From: Lentisphaerota bacterium
GTDB taxonomy: Bacteria > Verrucomicrobiota > Kiritimatiellia > JAAZAB01
Assembly: GCA_016182435.1 (NCBI GenBank)
Contig: JACPGN010000281.1
Location: forward strand, 1 to 6,777
DNA length: 6,777 nucleotides
Direction: 5' to 3'
The position numbers and the translations under genes are program-made. The notes under the pieces are model-generated. The model was not told where the DNA came from. It saw nothing but the letters and a program-made list of their open reading frames with translations, and made no database searches. Below, piece by piece: positions 1-4,609 of this stretch. Position 1 is the first letter of the stretch. Each line of letters opens with the position of its first letter.

Positions 1-197
1 GCCTGAGCAGCCCGCTGGTCGAACGAGCTTTTCGAGTCGCCGATCGCCGGCGCCGAGATCAGGCGCTTGAGCGGCGCGCCGCAGTCCGGGCATTTTTCCA
101 GGGGTGGTGTGGCCCCTTGCTCCAGGCGCTCAAACGGCTCTTGGCAGCGGGCACAGCCCTTCTGCGGATCACGAGCTTGATATTCACGGAGCGGCAT
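1..197 (-). CDS. FmdB-family zinc ribbon protein, C-terminus cut off by the window edge
   Basis: Reading the minus strand from the ATG at 197-195 gives 65 residues, starting MPLREYQARDPQKG and open at the left edge. Two CxxC pairs are visible (C15/C18 and C36/C39), followed by the GAPLKRLIS stretch. This is the layout of the FmdB/CxxC_CXXC_SSSS putative regulatory zinc ribbon family (MPxxEY start, two CxxC knuckles, conserved Leu-Lys/Arg-Arg-Leu after the second pair). The start is chosen because MP.REY is the family's own N-terminus; there is no obvious Shine-Dalgarno sequence in front of it. Compared with the usual form (MPxYEYxCxxCG), about seven residues are inserted before the first Cys. 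Family members are small, probably cytosolic and mostly of unproven function; a role in nucleic-acid or protein binding is only inferred. The gene is divergent from the carboxypeptidase gene, and its 5' leader would contain the stem-loop cluster at 214-302. Confidence 0.85.
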   Translation of the reverse strand, partial: MPLREYQARDPQKGCARCQEPFERLEQGATPPLEKCPDCGAPLKRLISAPAIGDSKSSFDQRAAQ

Positions 198-213
198 ATA
201 ACGTATCAGATGT

Positions 214-302
214 GGTGCCCCTTCAGGGTGCGTGGTTGATATTTCGATATCCGGTTCCCAGGGTTACACCCTGGGCTATGATGTAGCACCCCTTCGGGGT
301 GC
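214..302. repeat. Cluster of four short stem-loops in the divergent intergenic gap
   Basis: Four hairpins follow one another. First, an imperfect GGTGCCCC-TTC-AGGGTGC arm pair (about 215-231). Second, GATAT-TTCG-ATATC (238-251, perfect). Third, CCCAGGG-TTACA-CCCTGGG (257-275, perfect). Fourth, GCACCCC-TTC-GGGGTGC (286-302, perfect). The first and last hairpins resemble each other and bracket the two inner ones, giving the look of a composite interspersed palindromic element rather than a single terminator. It would be transcribed as a leader of the minus-strand zinc ribbon gene if that gene's promoter lies to its right. No gene is supported here; short open frames that cross it are repeat-derived. 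The rest of the gap (303-459) shows no convincing structure. Confidence 0.6.
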
Positions 303-459
303 CTTTTGCCATTAACAAACCCGCCATAAGTCGGAAATGCGCCTCCCGGCCTCACTTTGCGCTTGACGCGAAGCTTCCTTCCCGGAAACTGTCTCGCCAT
401 TCCGTTCTGGCAGTAGCAATTTATCAGAGCGGGCAATACTATCGGGACGCACTATAACA

Positions 460-465
460 AAGGAG
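460..465 (+). promoter_or_regulatory. Ribosome binding site of the carboxypeptidase gene
   Basis: AAGGAG lies 8 bases before the ATG at 474, an ideal Shine-Dalgarno distance. It fixes the start of the carboxypeptidase gene and agrees with the signal peptide beginning directly at that ATG. Confidence 0.85.
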
Positions 466-473
466 TCTTCAAG

Positions 474-1523
474 ATGAAACTGAAATTTTGCTGCGGCTTA
501 ATTTGTGTGTTCATAATCGGCCAAGTATTGGCCGCCACCGCCGCGCCGGCGCCCGCGCGCCCCAAGCCTGCCCAGACCCGGAAGAGCAACGCAATCGCTC
601 GCGAGCCCTATATTGGCGCGATTGTAATTGACGCCGAGAGCGGCCAGATCCTGGCGGCGGACAATCCCGACGCGAAAGCCTACCCCGCCAGCGTGCTGAA
701 GCTGATGAATCTCTTGATCATCCTGGAAAAGATTGAGGCCGGCGACCTGACGCTGCAAGATAAGGTGCGGGTCACGGCGGAAGCTTCCCGGACTGGCGGG
801 TCCCAGGTTTATCTCAAGGAAAACGAGATTTTCACGATTGACGAGCTGCTCTATGCCCTCATCGTGCAATCAGCCAATGATGCCGCCGTGGCCATGGCGA
901 TCCACATCGCGGGCAGCAAGGAAGGATTTGTCGAGATCATGAATCGGCGCGCCCGCGAGTTGGGCATGAAAGCCACGGAATTCCACTCAATCCACGGACT
1001 GCCGCCCGCACGCGGCCAGAAACCGGATGTTACCACGCCGCGCGACCTCTCGCGTCTGGCGCGGGAAGTCCTGAAACATGCGGACGCCCTGCGCTACACC
1101 GCAACCCGCGAACGCGCTTTCCGCAACGATACGTTCATCATGCGCAGTCACAATCACCTGCTCGGCCGGGTCGAAGGGTGCGATGGCCTGAAAACAGGGT
1201 ACTTTTCCTTAGCCGGTTATTCCTCCATCGTCACCGCCCGGCGTGGCGCCAATCGCGTCATCGCCGTGGTCATGGGCAGCACCAGCCGCAATTTACGGGA
1301 CGCCAAAGCCGCTGAGCTTCTGGCCAAGGGGTTCCTGCTGATGCCCAAGAAAATAGAAGTAGCTCAACAAGTTACCAACCCGCCGCCGCTGCGCCCGCCT
1401 GCAACGCTATGCGTAGCATTGCGGGCAGGCTGCCCGCTGGGAAAAATCGGTATAGCAATTGTGGTTCTGGCGCTGGCGGCGCTGGGCCTCTTCTACTTCC
1501 TGCGCCGGCGCTCGGCTATCTGA
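474..1523 (+). CDS. D-alanyl-D-alanine carboxypeptidase (peptidase family S11, low-molecular-weight penicillin-binding protein)
   Basis: A complete 349-residue DacA/PBP5-type enzyme that removes the terminal D-Ala from peptidoglycan pentapeptides in the periplasm, limiting cross-linking. All three serine-acyltransferase motifs are intact: SxxK at S73-K76 (SVLK, nucleophile Ser73), SxN at S133-N135 (SAN), and KTG at K240-G242. Residues 1 to about 22 form a signal peptide (MKLKF, hydrophobic core, VLAATA). A short Pro/Ala-rich stretch precedes the catalytic domain (about 44-292). The C-terminus differs from classic PBP5: there is no clear PBP5_C beta domain. Instead there is a Pro-rich linker (about 303-310), a segment encoded by a palindromic repeat (about 307-319), one transmembrane helix (about 324-343) and a terminal RRR stop-transfer motif. 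The protein would therefore be bitopic, with its catalytic domain outside. The start is supported by AAGGAG at 460-465. The TGA stop is the first base pairs of a long palindrome, a possible 3' processing or termination structure. The family is certain; the exact paralogue (dacA, dacC or dacF-like) is not. Confidence 0.95.
   Translation: MKLKFCCGLICVFIIGQVLAATAAPAPARPKPAQTRKSNAIAREPYIGAIVIDAESGQILAADNPDAKAYPASVLKLMNLLIILEKIEAGDLTLQDKVRVTAEASRTGGSQVYLKENEIFTIDELLYALIVQSANDAAVAMAIHIAGSKEGFVEIMNRRARELGMKATEFHSIHGLPPARGQKPDVTTPRDLSRLAREVLKHADALRYTATRERAFRNDTFIMRSHNHLLGRVEGCDGLKTGYFSLAGYSSIVTARRGANRVIAVVMGSTSRNLRDAKAAELLAKGFLLMPKKIEVAQQVTNPPPLRPPATLCVALRAGCPLGKIGIAIVVLALAALGLFYFLRRRSAI
1397..1430 (+). 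repeat. Palindromic repeat family, copy 1, inside the carboxypeptidase reading frame
   Basis: A 34-bp unit starting GCCTGCAACGC and ending GCGGGCAGGC. It differs from the copy at 3957-3990 (minus strand) at two positions only. The inner part can fold as GCAA-C-GCTA-TGCG-TAGC-A-TTGC (one mismatch), with GCCT/AGGC as an outer clamp. An alternative perfect hairpin, GCGGGCA-GGC-TGCCCGC, spans 1421-1437. The unit is read in frame as about residues 307-319 of the carboxypeptidase (around ATLCVALRAG), between the proline-rich linker and the membrane helix. Confidence 0.8.
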
Positions 1524-1579
1524 CCCAGCCCGCCTGCAGCGCTATGCGCAGCATTGCGCTCAGGCGTTGCGGGCGGGTC
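1522..1579 (+). repeat. Palindromic repeat family, copy 2, in a long hairpin on the carboxypeptidase stop codon
   Basis: The 34-bp core is at 1532-1565 (GCCTGCAGCGC to CAGGC). It is enclosed by outer arms GACCC-A-GCCCGC (1522-1533) and GCGGGC-GGGTC (1569-1579), which pair apart from one bulged A. The left arm begins within the TGA stop codon at 1521-1523. No T-run follows, so this is not a textbook rho-independent terminator; mRNA 3'-end protection or a REP-like mobile unit fits equally well. The stretch 1580-1668 to its right shows no gene and no clear structure. Confidence 0.75.
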
Positions 1580-1668
1580 GCGCGGTTCAGACCAGGCAGT
1601 TGGGCAGCGAACTATACCGCGGTGGCGCCAGAGTTAATAAATTAGGCCGCAGGAACGGCAAGTGTTTC

Positions 1669-1741
1669 ACCTCTCCCGAGGGAGAGGTCGATCCCGCGTA
1701 GCGGGATCGGGTGAGGGGCAACCGCCAGACGCCCCTCACCC
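1669..1741. repeat. Run of three consecutive perfect hairpins between convergent genes
   Basis: Three perfect stems lie head to tail without spacers: ACCTCTCCC/GGGAGAGGT (1669-1688, 2-base loop), CGATCCCGC/GCGGGATCG (1689-1709, GTA loop), and GGGTGAGGGGC/GCCCCTCACCC (1709-1719 and 1731-1741, 11-base loop). The last arm ends on the TAG stop codon (1743-1741) of the minus-strand gene. The position between two convergent genes fits a bidirectional transcript end, but there is no T-run on either side. The sequence style (CCTCTCCC, GGGTGAGGGG) is that of dispersed REP-type elements. Confidence 0.7.
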
Positions 1742-2397
1742 TAACGGAAAGAAACAATCGTGCCGGGAAGCGGAATCTGACCCCAGAAGATTGTGCCGGG
1801 AACGCCGTTGGAATATCCCGTGCCGGCCGTCACTGTAGGGGTAATCCCCCCCGACGTGTCGTACATCCGCCAGATGGCGATTCGGCCGCCCCCGCCCCCG
1901 CCGCCGCACGATGCCGAGGCAGAGTTGCCGCCATTGGCGCGAATGATGGCGCTGGCGTTGGTGCTCAAAAATGAGCGCGCATACAGATAGATGCCGCCGC
2001 CAGATCCCCCGCCGCCCCAAACAACCGTGCCTTGCGTAAAGGCCGCCTGGCCGTTCGCGCTAATGGTGCCGTTCTGGGTGATGTCGCCATCCGCTTGAAT
2101 CCATATCAGCCCACCGCCGCTACCGCCAATGGCGACGTCACGGCCGCCACCCCCGCTGCCGGCATTCACGGGCGCGTTGGAAGAGCCGTAGGTCACTCCA
2201 CCCGAAGCTGTTCCACCAGAGTCTACTGCGCCGCCGCCGCCCTTGCCTCCGTATCCGGCGCCGCTGCCAAATACTCGAAATGCGCCCGAGCCGTAGCCGG
2301 GACCTAACCCGTTATAACCTGCGCCGTTGTTTCCGCCGGTAAATCCGGTATAATCCGCCTTGAATCCGGAATTCAGGGTTGCAATGGTCAGGTTGCC
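1741..2397 (-). repeat. Protein A module 2, truncated C-terminal cap
   Basis: Starts at residue 470 (GNLTI) and covers the glycine-rich loop, GGLIWI (563), GGGSGGGIYL (598) and GGGRIAIWRMYD (638). It lacks the second half found in module 1 (GTLYF.D through ITNGGS). In its place stands the tail ending PGTIVSFR. The cut falls at the same point as in the last module of protein B. Confidence 0.75.
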
Positions 2398-3804
2398 GAC
2401 CAAAAAATGAACCGAGCCGCCATTGGTGATATGCGAACTGGCATAAACCCAGCAGCCCGAACCGACGTACATGGTATTGGTGACTCTCACCAAGGCCCCA
2501 TAGGTTGGAAAGACGCCATTGGTCAGGCCGCTGTAGACGGCGAAGCTCGCGCTGTTGCTTAGAATGAGGTTGCCGCCGATGGTCGCCTGGGGACCGGCAT
2601 TGGTGCAGTAGAAGACGGCCGGGTATCCGGCCGCGCCCCGCCGGCTTGTGTTGCCGCCGAGTTCCAGACGGCCGGAGCTACCGAGAACGGCGAGATCGTT
2701 TGTTACCGTGAGTTGGAAGCCTTCCTCAGTGAAACGGAGCCAGCAATTGCTGACCGTGAGCGCGCTAAATGACAGGGATGAGAAGCCTCCGATTTGTCCG
2801 TTTAGATTCGTGATTAGATTCAGTAGAAAACGGTCGTCGGAGAGATAAAGGCTCCCCAGGTCCGCATAAGGAACCGCGCCGCCGCTGGCGGGCGCCGCGC
2901 TCACTTGCAGCCCCGTAATCACGTTCTGCGCGGCCACGTTATAAACGAGCGCGATACTGCCTCCGCCGCCGGCGCCAGCCGACGATCCTCCGGCAGCGCC
3001 TCCCAGCGCTTTCAACACGCCCGAGGTCCCGGCGATTGAGCTGCAGCTAATATAAATCGAGCCGCCGGACCCGCCGCCGCCATAAGTTGTGCCGCCACTG
3101 TTTCCATTCGCCGTGATGGCGCCGTTAATCGTCACATTGCTGCCGGCCTGAATCAGAATGGCGCCACCGCCGGCCCCGCCCGGCGTGGAGGCGCCGCCGC
3201 CGCCGCCGCCACCGCTCCCAGGGATAGTGGGGCTTGACGCCAGCCCGTTTCGATTGCCGCCAAGATCTGAGCCAGCCCCGCCGAAACCGCCATGACCTCC
3301 CCCGCTGCCGTAGCCGCTGGAGTAACCGGCACCTGCGCCCGGGCCGCTGCCGTCAACGCCAATTCCACTGCCGCCCGCGTAGCCGCGGCCACTCGCATCG
3401 ATTTTGCCTCCCGAATTAATAAATAGATTGGTGCAGACGATCCATACCCGGTTGGACATGACACTGTTGCTAAATGGGCCTGCACAAGTCAAAACAGCGC
3501 TGGTGGCGACGGTCACGTTGCTCGTGGTCAAGGTTGTGTTCCAGTTCGAGAAGATCAGCGTGGCCTTGTTACTGATGAGCAGCGAGCTCAATGAATAGGT
3601 GGAGTTGGTCAGCAGGACGCCAATGTTATTAGTGGCAATGACCACATCATCGCCGTTGGTCGGCGCCGCGCCGCCGACCCAGTTCGTGGCCTCGTCCCAG
3701 TAATTGGTCCCTGTGGGCGTCAGCCAGGTAACCGTGACTGCCGGCGCAGATCCAGTAAACACGAGCCACAGCAAAAAAAACACGTTAAACGGTAGCGTTC
3801 TCAT
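1741..3804 (-). CDS. Exported glycine-rich modular beta-helix-like protein A
   Basis: A complete 687-residue protein of unknown function. The start is the ATG at 3804-3802, preceded by AAGGA at an 8-base distance and followed at once by a signal peptide (MRTLPFNVFFLLW, ending GSAPA at about 22). An upstream in-frame TTG at 3843 would put 13 charged residues before the signal peptide and is disfavoured. Residues 26-80 hold an NYWDEATNW..G..P..GDDVVI stretch like those at the N-terminus of exported beta-strand-rich proteins in Verrucomicrobiota and Planctomycetota. Module 1 spans about 125-469 and a truncated module 2 about 470-687. Each has a glycine-rich loop, GGAILI/GGLIWI, GGGSGG(S/G)IY and GGGSIA/GGGRIA strand motifs. 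The protein ends in GTIFWGQIPLPGTIVSFR. No transmembrane helix follows the signal peptide, and I see no autotransporter barrel, PEP-CTERM tail or catalytic motif. It is probably a secreted or surface structural or adhesive protein; this is inference. It is the downstream paralogue of protein B. Confidence 0.85.
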   Translation of the reverse strand: MRTLPFNVFFLLWLVFTGSAPAVTVTWLTPTGTNYWDEATNWVGGAAPTNGDDVVIATNNIGVLLTNSTYSLSSLLISNKATLIFSNWNTTLTTSNVTVATSAVLTCAGPFSNSVMSNRVWIVCTNLFINSGGKIDASGRGYAGGSGIGVDGSGPGAGAGYSSGYGSGGGHGGFGGAGSDLGGNRNGLASSPTIPGSGGGGGGGASTPGGAGGGAILIQAGSNVTINGAITANGNSGGTTYGGGGSGGSIYISCSSIAGTSGVLKALGGAAGGSSAGAGGGGSIALVYNVAAQNVITGLQVSAAPASGGAVPYADLGSLYLSDDRFLLNLITNLNGQIGGFSSLSFSALTVSNCWLRFTEEGFQLTVTNDLAVLGSSGRLELGGNTSRRGAAGYPAVFYCTNAGPQATIGGNLILSNSASFAVYSGLTNGVFPTYGALVRVTNTMYVGSGCWVYASSHITNGGSVHFLVGNLTIATLNSGFKADYTGFTGGNNGAGYNGLGPGYGSGAFRVFGSGAGYGGKGGGGAVDSGGTASGGVTYGSSNAPVNAGSGGGGRDVAIGGSGGGLIWIQADGDITQNGTISANGQAAFTQGTVVWGGGGSGGGIYLYARSFLSTNASAIIRANGGNSASASCGGGGGGGRIAIWRMYDTSGGITPTVTAGTGYSNGVPGTIFWGQIPLPGTIVSFR
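2398..3432 (-). repeat. Protein A module 1 (345 codons)
   Basis: This full module begins at the TNLFINSGGKIDASGRGY stretch (residue 125) and ends where the equivalent GNLTI stretch begins (residue 470). Landmarks in order: glycine-rich loop (139-212), GGAILI (213), GGGGSGGSIYI (242), GGGSIALVYN (280), GSLYLSDDRFL (317), WLRFTEEGFQLTVT (355), GRLELGG (378), ITNGGS (459). The loop carries GGSGGGGG-type runs encoded almost entirely by GGC and GGN codons. Confidence 0.75.
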
Positions 3805-3812
3805 GCCGAAAA

Positions 3813-3817
3813 TCCTT
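3813..3817 (-). promoter_or_regulatory. Ribosome binding site of gene A
   Basis: On the minus strand AAGGA precedes the ATG at 3804 by 8 bases. This supports that ATG over the upstream TTG at 3843 and places the signal peptide directly at the N-terminus. Confidence 0.75.
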
Positions 3818-3850
3818 GTTCTTGCGATTTGAGTTAATTGCAAAACTCCA

Positions 3851-3871
3851 CCGACGGGCTTGTCCCGTCGG
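3851..3871. repeat. Perfect hairpin in the leader region of gene A
   Basis: CCGACGGG/CCCGTCGG, an 8-bp perfect stem with a 5-base loop, lies 47-67 bases upstream of the gene A start. Read on the minus strand it is followed after five bases by TTTT, so it could act as a weak terminator or attenuator between genes B and A. It could equally be a short dispersed palindrome or an operator. Confidence 0.5.
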
Positions 3872-3877
3872 AGAGAA

Positions 3878-3938
3878 AGATTTGGCTAAAAAGCTACAAG
3901 ATATTGGCAGCTAACATATTGCGCTTTTAGACAAATCT
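3878..3938. repeat. Imperfect inverted repeat between genes B and A
   Basis: The arms AGATTTGGCTAAAAAGC (3878-3894) and GCTTTTAGACAAATCT (3923-3938) are complementary apart from one indel and one mismatch, around a 28-base loop (3895-3922). The segment is clearly AT-richer than the flanking genes, as expected for the promoter or control region of gene A. No well-spaced -35/-10 pair could be picked out with confidence. Confidence 0.5.
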
Positions 3939-3944
3939 CGCGTT

Positions 3945-4001
3945 CCTGCCACACAAGCCTGCCCGCAATGCTGCGCATAGCGCTGCAGGCGGGGTGGCAG
4001 G
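3945..4001 (-). repeat. Palindromic repeat family, copy 3, downstream of gene B
   Basis: The 34-bp core (3957-3990, read on the minus strand) differs from copy 2 at two positions. It is enclosed by a different but perfectly paired outer stem, CCTGCCAC (3945-3952) with GTGGCAGG (3994-4001). The element starts 20 bases after the stop codon of gene B, in the same orientation relative to its gene as copy 2 has to the carboxypeptidase gene. It may mark the 3' end of the gene B transcript. Confidence 0.75.
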
Positions 4002-4021
4002 CGACGACTTTTACAATTGGC

Positions 4022-4609
4022 TCATTTGAATGAAAAAATCGTTCCGGGGGCTGGCAACCAACCCCAGACCACCGTGCCCGCAACGCCGTTGGTGCCGCCG
4101 ACACCACCGCCGCCGCTATTCACGGAGGTGGAAACGGCGCCGCTGGACGTCTCGTATATGCGCCAGACCGCAATTCGGCCGCCGCCACCGCAACTGCCCG
4201 TTCCCGCACCGACGCCGCCATTTGCGCGCAGCAAGCCATTCGTGCTCCCTTGAAAGGCTCTACACGTCAAGTAAATGCCGCCGCCGGATGCGCCGGGAGT
4301 GTCGGCATAATAGAGACTGCGCGTCGGATTCGCCGACACGGTTCCGTTAATCCTGACCGTATCCGTGGCCTGCAGGCGAATTAGGCCGCCGGCATAGCCG
4401 GCCGCGGCATAGGTGCCGGGCGGACCGCCGCTGCTGCCCGGCTCTACGGGAGCATTGGAATTACCGTAAGCGCTGCCGCCGTTCGCGCCACCACCCTGGC
4501 CGCCGTACCCGCCGCCGCCCGACGACCCACCCGCGCCCGGACCCCTGGAGGACGTGAATCCGAAACCGTCCGCGCTTAAGTTACCGCCGATGTCCACGGT
4601 CAGATTGCC
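4022..4609 (-). repeat. Protein B module 3, truncated C-terminal cap
   Basis: Begins at GNLTVDIGGNLSADGFGF and stops after GGGGRIAVWRIYE plus the tail GVAGTVVWGWLPAPGTIF. It is cut at the same point as the last module of protein A and is closer to that cap than to modules 1 and 2 of its own protein (WR.Y in place of VIYD, WG..P.PGTI.SF tail). Confidence 0.7.

Noticed and set aside
104..286. 60-residue plus-strand open frame over the zinc ribbon gene and the stem-loop cluster
   Set aside because: It is antisense to a recognisable gene in its first half and translates the palindromic repeat in its second; it has no ribosome binding site.
363..391. TTGACG as a -35 box for the carboxypeptidase gene
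   Set aside because: No acceptable -10 box stands 16-18 bases downstream (AAACTG at the right place), so no promoter is called. The TATAAC at 453 is too close to the ribosome binding site.
206..436. 76-residue minus-strand open frame in the divergent gap
   Set aside because: Its C-terminal half is translated from the hairpin cluster, its N-terminal half matches nothing I recognise, and there is no convincing ribosome binding site.
1409..1701. 78- and 80-residue plus-strand open frames at the end of the carboxypeptidase gene
   Set aside because: They are alternate frames through repeat copies 1 and 2 and the convergent gap, with no support as genes.
3805..3843. TTG start at 3843 for gene A
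   Set aside because: The ATG at 3804 has a good ribosome binding site and begins a classic signal peptide; the longer form would add a charged 13-residue extension in front of it.
1397..3990. CRISPR array from the 34-bp repeats
   Set aside because: The three copies are not regularly spaced, are on both strands, and lie in or beside genes with no spacer-like intervals.
3886..4107. 73-residue minus-strand open frame spanning the B-A gap
   Set aside because: It overlaps the end of gene B in another frame and then translates palindromic repeat copy 3 (AMRSIAGRL); it is repeat-derived.
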